Shown piece by piece: positions 1 through 8,327 of a stretch of 55,092 bases of DNA. Positions within the stretch are counted from its first letter, which is position 1. Each line of letters starts with the position of its first letter. Under the pieces are notes generated by a model. That model was not told the DNA's origin. It saw nothing but the letters and a program-made list of their open reading frames with translations, and did not search any database. This DNA is from Bacillus sp. FJAT-27916 (GTDB lineage Bacteria; Bacillota; Bacilli; Bacillales; Pradoshiaceae), in contig NZ_LFZV01000001.1 of the NCBI RefSeq assembly GCF_001183965.1, positions 879,492 to 934,583 of the forward strand, read 5' to 3'. The position numbers and the translations under genes were made by a program.

Positions 1-1157
1 CGGAAAAGGGTTCACCGCAAGGTGGACTACTATCCCCGTTATTATCTAATGTGGTTTTGAATGAATTAGATCAATGGATAGCGAATCAGTGGGAACTCTT
101 CCCTCTTGATAAGCCATATACGACACGCGAAGGTGAACGCTATGCAAAGATTCACACAAAGTTAAAAGAAGGTTATATAGTTCGCTATGCCGACGACTTT
201 AAAATCTTATGTCGGGACTGGAAGACAGCCGAAAAATGGTATCATGCCGTTAAGCTTTTTCTGAAAGAGCGTTTAAAACTTGACATTTCACCGGAAAAAT
301 CAAAAGTAATTAATCTGCGGAAACATGAATCAGCCTTTCTTGGATTTACGATACGTGCCATTCGCAAAGGTGAAAAACGTGTGGCCCATACTTTTGTGAA
401 AGCCGAAAAGATACAGAAAATAAAAGATGAAGCGAGGAAACGAATTGAGGCACTTCGAGCCTCACCAACGACTCAAAATGCTTTGCGATTTAATAGCTTT
501 GTCTTAGGGCTGCATAATTACTTTAATCGAGCTACACATGTCAACTTAGCCTTCTCACGTCTTGCTTATGATATAGGTGCATCTATGTACAATCGTCTTA
601 AACCAGTCGGGAAATACGCCCATCCAGCGAATCCGCCGCCAACCTATAAGAAGTTATACAGTTTGAGGTTCAAGACATTTGAAATTGCTGGTATTCATCT
701 CTTCCCTCTTGCGAATGTTCAGACAAAGAACACTATTTGTTTCACACAAAGTCTGACACTATTCACAGTTGAAGGCCGAGCGCTAATTCATAAGAATTTG
801 CATAAGAATATCAAGCAAGAAATTGCCTTGCTAATGGAGTCAAATATCCCGACACGAAGTGTCGAATATATGGACAATCGAATCAGTCGATATAGTATGA
901 AACAAGGAAAATGTGAAATTACAGGACAATTTCTACAAGCACGGGATGTACACTGTCATCACTACGTGCCAGTACATCTCGGCGGAAATGACAAGTTCAA
1001 TAACTTACGCATTCTCTACAAAGATGTACACAAACTAATCCATATGACAGATACAACTAAGATGAATATACTCATAAAAAGTTTGGATATCACGCCACCG
1101 ATATTAGAGAAAATCAATAAATATCGGGAAAAGTGCGAGTTAGAACCTATCATATAA
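1..1157 (+). CDS. Group II intron reverse transcriptase/maturase, 5'-truncated by window edge
   Basis: Multifunctional intron-encoded protein that splices and mobilises its host group II intron. The frame is open from the first bases of the window, so the N-terminus lies outside it. Visible from the left: the RT motif KGSPQGGLLSPLLSN, the catalytic YADD box (bases about 184-195), the thumb/maturase X domain, and a C-terminal HNH endonuclease (CEITG, then HCHHYVPVHLGG, then NNLRILYKDVHKLIH). The catalytic Asp pair and the HNH histidines are intact. The intron RNA 3' domains follow directly downstream. It sits upstream of gapB, where B. subtilis has coaE. Family assignment is firm; the intron class was not determined. 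Confidence 0.93.
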   Translation, partial: EKGSPQGGLLSPLLSNVVLNELDQWIANQWELFPLDKPYTTREGERYAKIHTKLKEGYIVRYADDFKILCRDWKTAEKWYHAVKLFLKERLKLDISPEKSKVINLRKHESAFLGFTIRAIRKGEKRVAHTFVKAEKIQKIKDEARKRIEALRASPTTQNALRFNSFVLGLHNYFNRATHVNLAFSRLAYDIGASMYNRLKPVGKYAHPANPPPTYKKLYSLRFKTFEIAGIHLFPLANVQTKNTICFTQSLTLFTVEGRALIHKNLHKNIKQEIALLMESNIPTRSVEYMDNRISRYSMKQGKCEITGQFLQARDVHCHHYVPVHLGGNDKFNNLRILYKDVHKLIHMTDTTKMNILIKSLDITPPILEKINKYREKCELEPII

Positions 1158-1202
1158 TCCAAATCAATAAGAGTAACTTGAAACTTATAATCAAAACCAT
1201 CG

Positions 1203-1294
1203 CCAGATGGAACGCGGAATGCTTGGAAACTGGCACGTTCCGTGTGGAGCAGGGGAAAAGCCGGAGATAACTTCAAACGCTTACCTATTGCTAC
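1203..1294 (+). ncRNA. Group II intron 3' end (domain V and probable domain VI)
   Basis: Downstream of the maturase stop, GGAACG (1209-1214) pairs with CGTTCC (1236-1241) around a GGAAAC-containing loop. This is the size and shape of a group II domain V, the catalytic hairpin. The following stretch to CTTACCTATTGCTAC (ending near 1294) looks like domain VI and the 3' splice boundary. The exact 3' end is an estimate; a covariance-model search would fix it. Confidence 0.6.
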
Positions 1295-1378
1295 GGATTC
1301 CTATAATCAATGTAAAGTATAGGTCGAGTATGTGAAGAAACGTACTTACACAAACTGAGGCGTTAGTTAAACAATGGA

Positions 1379-1401
1379 GACAGCCAAAATGCTGTCTTTT
1401 T
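1379..1401 (+). terminator. Rho-independent terminator
   Basis: GACAGC, loop CAAAAT, GCTGTC, then TTTTT. It lies downstream of the group II intron. From here to 1572 I see no gene or other convincing structure. Confidence 0.65.
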
Positions 1402-1572
1402 CTTATGGCATTAGCAACAATCCTTACGAAAAGAGCCTTTTTATTCAACATCTAGCTCTTTCTTTGTTAACGACACCCTTGGTATTTTGCAGGGTTATTT
1501 AAGAGGACATTTTACCTGTTTCTTGCCTTTGTTTGAATCCCCTTTTGCCCTAAGGTTCTCCTGAGTTAAGAC

Positions 1573-1604
1573 AAACAAGCAGAGGAACTCTCCACTGCTT
1601 GTTT
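1573..1604 (-). terminator. Terminator of the 1637-2008 gene
   Basis: Perfect 10-bp inverted repeat AAACAAGCAG / CTGCTTGTTT with a 12-nt loop, about 30 bases after the stop of the minus-strand membrane protein gene. The T-tract is short. Confidence 0.55.
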
Positions 1605-1636
1605 TGCCTGATTTGCTGGAACGAATCGAACTTCTT

Positions 1637-2008
1637 TTACTCCTCTATCCATTGGGTTCGCAAGGCAGCCATAATGGTGATGGTGAGGATGACTGACACA
1701 ATCCCCATGGTTTGGAGACCGTGGATCCATTCTTTGGCGTCTAAGGCACTTGGCTCTCCCATCGTTGCAAAGATGGGCACAAACAAGCATAACTGAATGC
1801 CCCCCATGAACATTGCCATGGAACGAGCATAAGCAGGGGTCGCCGTCCCGAGGATTCCATATCCCAAAACGGCGACCCCTGTAATGATGCCAATCCAGAT
1901 GACCGATTGGGTACTCACACTTTCGTAGCAAAGAAATACCACAGCGGCTAACGCTCCTGCCAAAAAGATTGCCAAACCAATGGCTGAACGAATGACCTGT
2001 TCTTTCAT
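1637..2008 (-). CDS. Small four-helix membrane protein, unknown function
   Basis: 123 residues, almost entirely hydrophobic, with four likely membrane segments: about 8-28, 36-56, 63-83 and 100-117. No catalytic motif is seen and I do not recognise the family. The ATG is preceded by a strong ribosome binding site (GGAGGGAGAAAG on the minus strand). It is transcribed away from gapB and has its own terminator-like hairpin, so it is a single-gene unit. It occupies the site next to the group II intron, upstream of gapB, and looks like accessory content. An overlapping minus-strand frame (1566-2030) is its shadow. Confidence 0.75.
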   Translation of the reverse strand: MKEQVIRSAIGLAIFLAGALAAVVFLCYESVSTQSVIWIGIITGVAVLGYGILGTATPAYARSMAMFMGGIQLCLFVPIFATMGEPSALDAKEWIHGLQTMGIVSVILTITIMAALRTQWIEE

Positions 2009-2219
2009 CTTTCTCCCTCCTTTTCGTCATCTGATTCTTTTTAACTGGTTGGCTTTCGAAGAGCCCTCTCCTTTTATTATCCTTTGTTCATCCTCGAATC
2101 GTTTGCCAGGGCTACCCTATATGCTAATAGTTATCGCATTGAATTATTCCCATTTTATGCAAATGGAAGGGTTTTAATTGCCAAAAAAAGGCGTTCAAAC
2201 TATACAGTATTTTATCTAA

Positions 2220-2230
2220 TGTGCTATACT
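2220..2230 (+). promoter_or_regulatory. CcpN-type operator overlapping the gapB -10 region
   Basis: TGTGCTATACT fits the CcpN consensus as I recall it (TRTGHYATAYW) at every position. It contains the likely gapB -10 box TATACT (2225-2230), 50 bases before the start codon. CcpN represses gapB in B. subtilis when glycolytic substrates are present, so the same control is inferred here. Confidence 0.7.
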
Positions 2231-2280
2231 ATTTATATAATTTTTGGTTAATTGTATAACTCATATTAGGGGGAAATGGA

Positions 2281-3309
2281 ATGAAGGCTAGAGTTGCAAT
2301 CAATGGATTTGGTCGTATCGGGAGAATGGTATTCCGGAAGGCCATCAAAGAAGACAACATGGAAATTGTAGCGATCAACGCCAGCTATCCTGCGGAAACA
2401 CTAGCGCATTTAATAAAGTATGATACTACTCATGGACGATTTGAGGGGGAAGTCGTTCCACATGAGGATCATTTAGTCGTGGATGGGAAGAAAGTATTGC
2501 TGATTAATAACCGAAACCCGGAAGCTTTGCCGTGGAAAAGTCTTGAAATTGATATCGTGATTGAAGCAACTGGCAAATTCAATCATCGTGATAAGGCATC
2601 TCTTCATTTAACAGCTGGGGCAAAGAGGGTAGTGCTTACAGCGCCGGGTACAAACGAAGATGTCACAATTGTCATGGGTGTCAATGAAGAGCAATTGGAT
2701 ATCGCCAATCATTTCGTTATCTCTAATGCCTCGTGTACAACGAATTGCCTGGCTCCGCTTGCCAAGGTGCTTGATGAGCAGTTTGGCATTGATAATGGCT
2801 TGATGACAACGGTTCATGCCTATACGAATGACCAGAATAATATCGACAATCCGCATAAAGACCTGCGGAGAGCAAGAGCTTGTGCACAAAGTATCATTCC
2901 GACTACAACAGGTGCTGCCAAGGCTTTATCACTCGTTCTGCCACAATTAAAGGGCAAGCTGCACGGGACAGCGCTCCGTGTGCCGACGCCGAATGTATCT
3001 CTTGTGGACTTGGTCGTTGACTTGAAAACACCAGTTACGGCTGATGATGTCAACCGAGCATTGAGGAATGCAGCAGGCGGAAAGCTCGCTGGGATCATGG
3101 AGGTTTGCGAGGAACCGCTCGTTTCCATTGATTTCACCACCAATCCGCATTCAACCATTATTGACAGTCTGTCAACCATGGTGATTGGCGAACAAAAGGT
3201 AAAGGTCCTTGCTTGGTATGATAATGAATGGGGCTATTCATGCAGGGTTGTAGATTTAGTGAACCATGTAGCCCATTTACTCGTAAAGGAAAAAGCACAA
3301 GTAAGCTGA
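2281..3309 (+). CDS. gapB: Glyceraldehyde-3-phosphate dehydrogenase, gluconeogenic (NADP-dependent type)
   Basis: Cytosolic enzyme interconverting glyceraldehyde-3-phosphate and 1,3-bisphosphoglycerate; GapB works in the gluconeogenic direction with NADPH. 342 residues, typical length. N-terminal Rossmann motif INGFGRIGR (7-15), catalytic Cys152 in SNASCTTNCLAP, substrate-binding TTTGAAKA, and C-terminal WYDNEWGYS. After the second strand the sequence reads INASYP where NAD-specific GapA has an aspartate, which fits NADP preference. Adjacency to speD and the CcpN-like site both support GapB rather than GapA. ATG start follows GGGGGAA. A strong terminator follows, so it is probably monocistronic. 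Confidence 0.97.
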   Translation: MKARVAINGFGRIGRMVFRKAIKEDNMEIVAINASYPAETLAHLIKYDTTHGRFEGEVVPHEDHLVVDGKKVLLINNRNPEALPWKSLEIDIVIEATGKFNHRDKASLHLTAGAKRVVLTAPGTNEDVTIVMGVNEEQLDIANHFVISNASCTTNCLAPLAKVLDEQFGIDNGLMTTVHAYTNDQNNIDNPHKDLRRARACAQSIIPTTTGAAKALSLVLPQLKGKLHGTALRVPTPNVSLVDLVVDLKTPVTADDVNRALRNAAGGKLAGIMEVCEEPLVSIDFTTNPHSTIIDSLSTMVIGEQKVKVLAWYDNEWGYSCRVVDLVNHVAHLLVKEKAQVS

Positions 3310-3322
3310 ATAAGGATAGTAA

Positions 3323-3358
3323 AAACCGCTCCCGTATAAATGGGAGCGGTTTATTTTT
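3323..3358 (+). terminator. gapB terminator
   Basis: AAACCGCTCCC / GGGAGCGGTTT, a perfect 11-bp stem with an 8-nt loop, followed by TATTTTT. Confidence 0.9.
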
Positions 3359-3452
3359 GGACAACGAGTATGGGAGGAAATACAAGAATTGGCAGGGTTT
3401 TGTTGCAAAAACAACCTAAAAATTATATACTAAAAACCGTGAACTTCATATC

Positions 3453-3520
3453 CTGGCACTGGCTGCTTAAAGGGTTAGGACCTCGTAGGACTAACTTTCC
3501 CCCGTGGCAGTTGCGGCCAG
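3453..3520 (+). ncRNA. Candidate structured 5' leader of speD
   Basis: The roughly 210 bases between the gapB terminator and speD hold nested pairings: CTGGC (3453-3457) with GCCAG (3516-3520), CTGC (3463-3466) with GCAG (3507-3510), and GTTAG (3474-3478) with CTAAC (3491-3495), the last capped by CCT/AGG. I cannot match it to a known riboswitch class. No terminator follows, so any control would act on translation or RNA stability. Confidence 0.4.
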
Positions 3521-3567
3521 AAACGAAGGTATCAAATTCGTTTAAATGCTTGAAGGGGGAATTAAAT

Positions 3568-3942
3568 ATGAAAACTATTGGTCGTCATGTCATTTCGGAA
3601 TTATGGGGCTGTGATTTAACAAAGTTGAACGATATGAATAAGATCGAGCAAATTTTTGTAGATGCTGCACTTAGGTCGGGAGCTGAAGTAAGAGAGGTTG
3701 CCTTTCATAAATTCGCCCCCCAAGGAGTCAGTGGAGTCGTCATCATTTCTGAATCGCATTTAACGATTCATAGTTTTCCGGAACACGGTTATGCTAGTAT
3801 TGATGTATATACTTGCGGTGACCTTGATCCGAACGTTGCAGCTAACTATATCGCTGATGCCTTGAATGCTCAAAAGAAGGAAACCTTTGAGATACCAAGA
3901 GGCATGGGGCCTGTTGCTGTAAGAAGAGTTCACGCCATGTAA
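3568..3942 (+). CDS. speD: S-adenosylmethionine decarboxylase proenzyme
   Basis: Makes decarboxylated SAM, the aminopropyl donor for spermidine synthesis. 124 residues, the usual size of the bacterial small form. The self-cleavage site is visible at Glu62-Ser63 in [16 protein letters not shown]; Ser63 becomes the pyruvoyl cofactor. The processing and catalytic region also shows CGD at about residue 82. The ATG at 3568 follows GAAGGGGGAATTAAAT; the frame is open upstream but family length and the ribosome binding site fix this start. Gene neighbour of gapB as in B. subtilis, but separated by a terminator and a possible structured leader. Confidence 0.95.
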   Translation: MKTIGRHVISELWGCDLTKLNDMNKIEQIFVDAALRSGAEVREVAFHKFAPQGVSGVVIISESHLTIHSFPEHGYASIDVYTCGDLDPNVAANYIADALNAQKKETFEIPRGMGPVAVRRVHAM

Positions 3943-3959
3943 ATTCAACTATTTGAAAG

Positions 3960-3990
3960 GGATGCCGATTAAGAATCGCATCCTTTTTTT
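3960..3990 (+). terminator. speD terminator
   Basis: GGATGC-C-GATT, loop AAG, AATC-GCATCC, then seven Ts: a ten-pair stem with one bulged base. Confidence 0.9.
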
Positions 3991-4103
3991 GACGAATCGC
4001 CGTATAATACAAAGCAGCTTTTGTCTATTTGAAACAAACACTTGTCCAAAAGGGCTTGTTTCTATAAGATAGAACTATAGAGAAAGGGACGGTGCTAATC
4101 GAA

Positions 4104-4562
4104 ATGATATGTCCAACTTGCCACCATAACGGGACAAGAGTGCTCGATTCCCGGCCTGCGGATGAAGGTCGTTCCATACGCAGAAGAAGAGAATGTGAGT
4201 CCTGCGGCTACCGGTTTACCACGTTTGAGAAGGTAGAGGAAATACCTTTGATTGTGGTGAAGAAAGACGGTGCCCGTGAAGAATTCAGTCGTGAGAAAAT
4301 CCTTCGCGGATTAATCAGGGCATGTGAGAAACGCCATGTTGCCTTGAAGGAACTAGAGGAAATCACGACAGAAGTAGAGAAGGAACTGCGAAATCAGGGC
4401 TTCTCCGAGGTGAAGAGCGACCATATTGGAGAGATGGTCATGGACCGTCTTGCTGAGGTGGATGAAGTCGCCTATGTAAGGTTTGCCTCTGTTTATCGAC
4501 AGTTTAAAGATATCAACGTATTTATTAAGGAATTAAAGGAATTAATAAAAAAAGAAGATTAA
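4104..4562 (+). CDS. nrdR: Transcriptional repressor NrdR
   Basis: Zinc-finger, ATP-cone repressor of ribonucleotide reductase genes that senses ATP/dATP. 152 residues, the standard length. Four zinc-binding cysteines are seen in CPTC (3-6) and CESC (31-34), with the basic stretch [10 protein letters not shown] between them; the ATP-cone spans roughly residues 49-139. The ATG at 4104 gives the normal N-terminus MICPTC. A GTG at 4092 in frame lies closer to the GAAAGGGA sequence and would add four residues; I prefer the ATG on family grounds. In B. subtilis this gene leads into dnaB; here a terminator hairpin separates them. Confidence 0.95.
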   Translation: MICPTCHHNGTRVLDSRPADEGRSIRRRRECESCGYRFTTFEKVEEIPLIVVKKDGAREEFSREKILRGLIRACEKRHVALKELEEITTEVEKELRNQGFSEVKSDHIGEMVMDRLAEVDEVAYVRFASVYRQFKDINVFIKELKELIKKED

Positions 4563-4566
4563 AACA

Positions 4567-4597
4567 GGGCTGAAGGCAGTTTCTTTAGCTCTTTTTT
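4567..4597 (+). terminator. Terminator between nrdR and dnaB
   Basis: GGGCTGAAG / CTTTAGCTC (nine pairs, two G-T) with a 7-nt loop and six Ts. The T-run overlaps an in-frame TTG at 4596, which argues against that TTG as the dnaB start. Confidence 0.7.
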
Positions 4598-4634
4598 GCC
4601 ATTATCACTTCTTGCAGGCGAAAGGTTTGTAAAT

Positions 4635-6032
4635 ATGATGCAATATTCCTGGATGTTCGTAAACCCAAAAGATCGATATGTTGTCCTGTATAAGGATAAA
4701 TTGTCAGAGATGGATCATAAGGTGATTCAGTATCTGTATCAGCCGCTGATCGGCGGTCTATCTATCTCGCTGTATTTGACCTTCCTTAACGAGGTGACTA
4801 CCGGGATGATGTATTCAAAGCAGACCACCCACCGATGGCTGATGGATGTACTCGGAATGCCGCTTGATGACATCTATCAATGCCGCAGAAGGCTAGAAGG
4901 AATCGGCTTGTTAAAGACCTATAAGAAGGCTGCTGCCGAAGGAAATGTCTTTATTTATGAAATCATGCCTCCGCTCACGCCGGATGCATTTTTCCACGAT
5001 GATCTATTGCCAATTTATCTTCAGCAAAAGCTCGACAGCAGACATTATGAGCGGCTCTTATCGATGTTTTCTGATAAGAAGATTCCAGATGATTATGAGG
5101 ATGTTACTCACTCATTTACGGATGTATTTGAATCAGAGTTCAAGAATCCGAAGGAATTGGCTGAGCCGAAAACAACGACCCAAAATCAGTTCTTCTCTAA
5201 AGATGTGCAGGGATACAGCGCTAATTTCATCGAGCAATTTGACTTTGAATTATTATTTGCGTCCTTAAAGAGCAGCTTTATCTCGCGGAAATCCTTTACT
5301 CCAGCTGTTATGGAGGCGGTCGCGACGCTTGCCTATCTTTACAAGATAGGGGTTATGGACATGAGCAAGCTCATCCTCCGCTGTCAAAATGAGCATGAAG
5401 AGATAGATATTGACGAGCTGCGCAAAAGTGCGCGTGAGCTGTTCTTAATCAATCATGGTGAGGAAATGCCGGCTATTATTGAACGGGTGCAGCCGGAATA
5501 TGAGCGCACCATCTTTGAGCCGAAAACGCCTGAGGAGCATTTACTTTATACATTTGAAACGACATCACCGCTGGAATTTCTAGTCAGCTTATCTGAAGGC
5601 GCTCTACCATCAGAGAAAGATCTGGCGCTTGTTGAAAAGGTGATGGTTAATCAAAAGCTGCCGCCAGGCGTTGTTAATGTCCTTCTCCATTATGTCATGC
5701 TTCGTTCGGATATGAAGCTTCAGGCAAGCTATGTGGAGACGATTGCCTCCCATTGGGCCCGCAAAAAGATTACGACCGTACGCGAAGCCTATGATACAGC
5801 CAAGAGTGAGCATAAGAAGTACCAAAAATGGGCCGATGAGAAGCAGAATAAAACGGCCAAAACAACGAATCGCCGCGTAAATACCTCCGGAAGGAAAGAA
5901 ATGATTCCAGAATGGATGGATGACAAGAAGAAAAAGGAACCAGCCGCTCAGACGGAGGATATTGCTGAGAGGGCGCGGAGACTGAAGGAACAAATACAAG
6001 GCGGAACTCAGCAGGGAGGTGAGAAGCAGTGA
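4635..6032 (+). CDS. dnaB: Replication initiation and membrane attachment protein DnaB
   Basis: Firmicute DnaB (not the E. coli helicase) acts with DnaD and DnaI to load the replicative helicase DnaC at oriC and at restart sites. About 465 residues. The N-terminal winged-helix region carries the family motif YLYQPLIGGLSISLY; a DnaD-like domain follows (about 290-400), and the C-terminus is lysine-rich and low in complexity. The start is taken at the ATG-ATG pair 4635/4638; the ribosome binding site there is weak (GCGAAAGG). The stop overlaps the dnaI start by four bases (GTGA), indicating translational coupling. Confidence 0.92.
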   Translation: MMQYSWMFVNPKDRYVVLYKDKLSEMDHKVIQYLYQPLIGGLSISLYLTFLNEVTTGMMYSKQTTHRWLMDVLGMPLDDIYQCRRRLEGIGLLKTYKKAAAEGNVFIYEIMPPLTPDAFFHDDLLPIYLQQKLDSRHYERLLSMFSDKKIPDDYEDVTHSFTDVFESEFKNPKELAEPKTTTQNQFFSKDVQGYSANFIEQFDFELLFASLKSSFISRKSFTPAVMEAVATLAYLYKIGVMDMSKLILRCQNEHEEIDIDELRKSARELFLINHGEEMPAIIERVQPEYERTIFEPKTPEEHLLYTFETTSPLEFLVSLSEGALPSEKDLALVEKVMVNQKLPPGVVNVLLHYVMLRSDMKLQASYVETIASHWARKKITTVREAYDTAKSEHKKYQKWADEKQNKTAKTTNRRVNTSGRKEMIPEWMDDKKKKEPAAQTEDIAERARRLKEQIQGGTQQGGEKQ

Positions 6033-6970
6033 AGAATATACAGGACTCATTGAATAAGCTGGGGAATCGAGAGAGCTTCCAGAAAAGATGGGATGAAATG
6101 CGCAATCTGGTTTTGAGCAACCCGGATGTTCGCGCCTTTTTGCGTGAGCATGAGGATGAATTGACCAATGACATGGTTGAGAAGAGCATGAACAAATTGT
6201 ATGAGTATGCGACTCAAACGAAGACATGTGATGAATGTCCATCGCTTGAAAGCTGCCGCAACTTAATTGGCGGACATACCCCGCGCTTATTCATCCAAGG
6301 AAAGAGAATTGATGTATCCTATGAGCCATGCCGCAAGAAACTCCTCCATGAGGAGAAGAACCGCCTGCGGAAGCTGATTCACGCGAGCCATGTGCCGAAG
6401 GAGATTGTGAATGCAACCTTCGCTGATTTATATATTGATGAGTATGTGACAGAGGCGAGAATTGAAGCAATCGAGAAGGCTAAGAATTTCGTCGATAATT
6501 ATAAAAAAGGCATCCATAATAAAGGGCTCTATTTATACGGGGAATTCGGTGTCGGCAAGACGTATCTCCTCGGCGCCATTGCTAATGGCTTGTCAGAGGA
6601 CGGCATCTCCTCCCATATTGTCTATTGGCCCGAGTTCCTGCGTGAGTTGAAAGGCTCCTTCGCTGAAAACACCTTCAATCAAAAGATCGATGCCCTTAAA
6701 GAGGTACAGGTCCTAATGATTGATGATATCGGAGCGGAGACCATGAGTGCGTGGGCCCGTGATGACGTGCTCGGTCCGATTCTCCAATACCGGATGCATG
6801 AGAATTTGCCGACCTTCTTTACATCAAATTTCAACTGGAAGGAGCTCGAACATCATTTCTCTTATACCCAACGAGGAGAAGAGGAGCGCGTGAAGGGGAA
6901 ACGAATCATGGAACGTGTCCGGAATCTGACTGTACCAGTCGAGATGGATGGAAAGAACAGAAGAGAATAG
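6029..6970 (+). CDS. dnaI: Primosomal protein DnaI, helicase loader
   Basis: AAA+ ATPase that loads the hexameric helicase onto DNA with DnaB and DnaD. 313 residues. The N-terminal zinc-binding domain shows CDECPSLESC (about 67-76) and a later Cys; the AAA+ domain has Walker A GEFGVGKT (about 171-178), Walker B VLMIDDIGAE, and sensor-1 FFTSN. GTG start inside the dnaB stop, with ribosome binding site GGAGGTG at 6016-6022 inside dnaB. Confidence 0.96.
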   Translation: MKNIQDSLNKLGNRESFQKRWDEMRNLVLSNPDVRAFLREHEDELTNDMVEKSMNKLYEYATQTKTCDECPSLESCRNLIGGHTPRLFIQGKRIDVSYEPCRKKLLHEEKNRLRKLIHASHVPKEIVNATFADLYIDEYVTEARIEAIEKAKNFVDNYKKGIHNKGLYLYGEFGVGKTYLLGAIANGLSEDGISSHIVYWPEFLRELKGSFAENTFNQKIDALKEVQVLMIDDIGAETMSAWARDDVLGPILQYRMHENLPTFFTSNFNWKELEHHFSYTQRGEEERVKGKRIMERVRNLTVPVEMDGKNRRE

Positions 6971-6978
6971 AAATGGAG

Positions 6979-7005
6979 GCTGCCTTTGTTGGCAGTCTTT
7001 TTTCA
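6979..7005 (+). terminator. dnaB-dnaI terminator
   Basis: AGGCTGCC / GGCAGTCT (one G-T pair) with loop TTTGTT, followed by a run of Ts. Confidence 0.8.
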
Positions 7006-7094
7006 TACCTCATAATTTGATCATGCCATTCTAAAGGAATGCATTGTCCCATATATATGGATTATAAAGTTTCGTTAAGTTTGGAGGGATTTGG

Positions 7095-7958
7095 TTGCTC
7101 ACGGTGTATTTTGATTCACGGGAAGAACAAGCCTGCTGGCAAATGCGCTTGCAGAATAGTCGTCCAATCATCCAACAGGCAGTCTGTCCAGCCGAGAACG
7201 ATGAACAAGCGTTCATCTCCTTCCGCCTTGAACCGAATCAGGATCAGGCAGTCTGCCTTGCTTTGATAGAATTCTTATTCTCCTTTTTCTCATCTTATCA
7301 TTTGGAGAGGAAAATCCGGGAAATCATTGAGGAACGCTATTTCTTCCAAGATGAGGATGAGGTGGAGCACATAGCGGAAATGGCTATGCTAATGTGGGAG
7401 GGGGAAGTTGTCTATCACGGAGCGAATAATCTTCCAAAGAAGGTAAGGCAAAGGATATTAGGCTTGTTCCAGGACATTGTCTCTGAACAAGTTCCTTTTT
7501 CCTATCAATCCTTATGGAATTTCCGAATGCGCTCCATACAGGATGATCTCGTTGCGCTCGTTGGTATTGCCATTGATGAATATAAGCTTGAACAGGATTA
7601 TCAGGAGTTTATTTACCTGATTCGAGGGCTCCTTGAGGTAAGGCGTCCGCTATTAGAGGAGGTCCATCTCGTCTACAATGACGAATTCTTCTTTTATAAT
7701 CAGCATTTTCAGCTCATATCCAAACGGAATCTTGCAAACACAATTGACCGTAAGCTGATGGCAGAAAATCCGATGTTCGTGGATTCCAATACGATTGCTC
7801 CTCTCGTTTCGATGGCGCCGCGGAAAATTTTTATTTATGCTGAAGATGAGGAAATTCGAATTATCCGGACGCTCCAAAAAATCTTTGAGGAACGGATTAT
7901 TATTGCTCACCCTAGAAGCTTTGCTGAGCGTGTGAGGGAAGCGGGGGATACGAGATAA
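7095..7958 (+). CDS. ytxC: Sporulation protein YtxC family
   Basis: About 287 residues, no enzymatic motif visible; matches the YtxC family by position (between dnaI and thrS) and by overall character, with a central acidic segment ERYFFQDEDEVEHI and a conserved-looking C-terminus FIYAEDEEIRIIRTL. The function is not established beyond its assignment to sporulation. TTG start with ribosome binding site TTGGAGGGA at 7081-7089. B. subtilis carries ytxB just before ytxC; that gene is absent at this position here. Confidence 0.8.
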   Translation: MLTVYFDSREEQACWQMRLQNSRPIIQQAVCPAENDEQAFISFRLEPNQDQAVCLALIEFLFSFFSSYHLERKIREIIEERYFFQDEDEVEHIAEMAMLMWEGEVVYHGANNLPKKVRQRILGLFQDIVSEQVPFSYQSLWNFRMRSIQDDLVALVGIAIDEYKLEQDYQEFIYLIRGLLEVRRPLLEEVHLVYNDEFFFYNQHFQLISKRNLANTIDRKLMAENPMFVDSNTIAPLVSMAPRKIFIYAEDEEIRIIRTLQKIFEERIIIAHPRSFAERVREAGDTR

Positions 7959-8039
7959 TTTTATTCAACCTCCTTGCTTTTGTCATCATAAGCTTTTATA
8001 ATTACCTACATACCAAACCTCATATAGAAGATAAGTTAT

Positions 8040-8305
8040 GATAAGGACACGGGCATGATCAAACGCTTTGCGTTTAGAGAGGGAAGCCGCCGGCTGAAAG
8101 CTTCCTCGCAACAGCAGATATGCTTACCACCTTTGAACTTCAGTCAGGAACGCTTACGAAGGGCTAGTATTGGCTGACGGAGAACTCCGTTAACAGAAAC
8201 TAAGTGTCGGCAGAAATGCCGGAATTTGGGTGGAACCGCGGGTATTATGACTAAATCCATAACAGCTCGTCCCTTGATATATATTGAGGGGCGGGCTTTT
8301 TATTT
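8040..8305 (+). ncRNA. T-box leader of thrS
   Basis: tRNA-sensing antiterminator. It contains the T-box core GGGTGGAACCGCGGG (about 8228-8242), an AG-rich stem I element AGAGAGGGAAG, and candidate threonine specifier ACC codons in TTACCACCTTTG (about 8125-8136). It ends in an 11-bp terminator, AGCTCGTCCCT (8265-8275) with AGGGGCGGGCT, then TTTTTA. Uncharged tRNA-Thr should favour antitermination and thrS expression. Confidence 0.93.
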
Positions 8306-8327
8306 TGCAAAAAAAGGAGTGGCAGAC

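Noticed and set aside
1566-2030. Minus-strand frame of 154 residues overlapping the membrane protein at 1637-2008
   Set aside because: The alternative frame 1637-2008 has a well-placed ribosome binding site and four clean hydrophobic helices; the longer one is rich in Cys, His and Arg, typical of a shadow frame.
3340-3567. In-frame N-terminal extension of speD
   Set aside because: The family starts at MKTIGRHV, the ribosome binding site is at 3555-3562, and the extension covers the gapB terminator arm and the leader stems.
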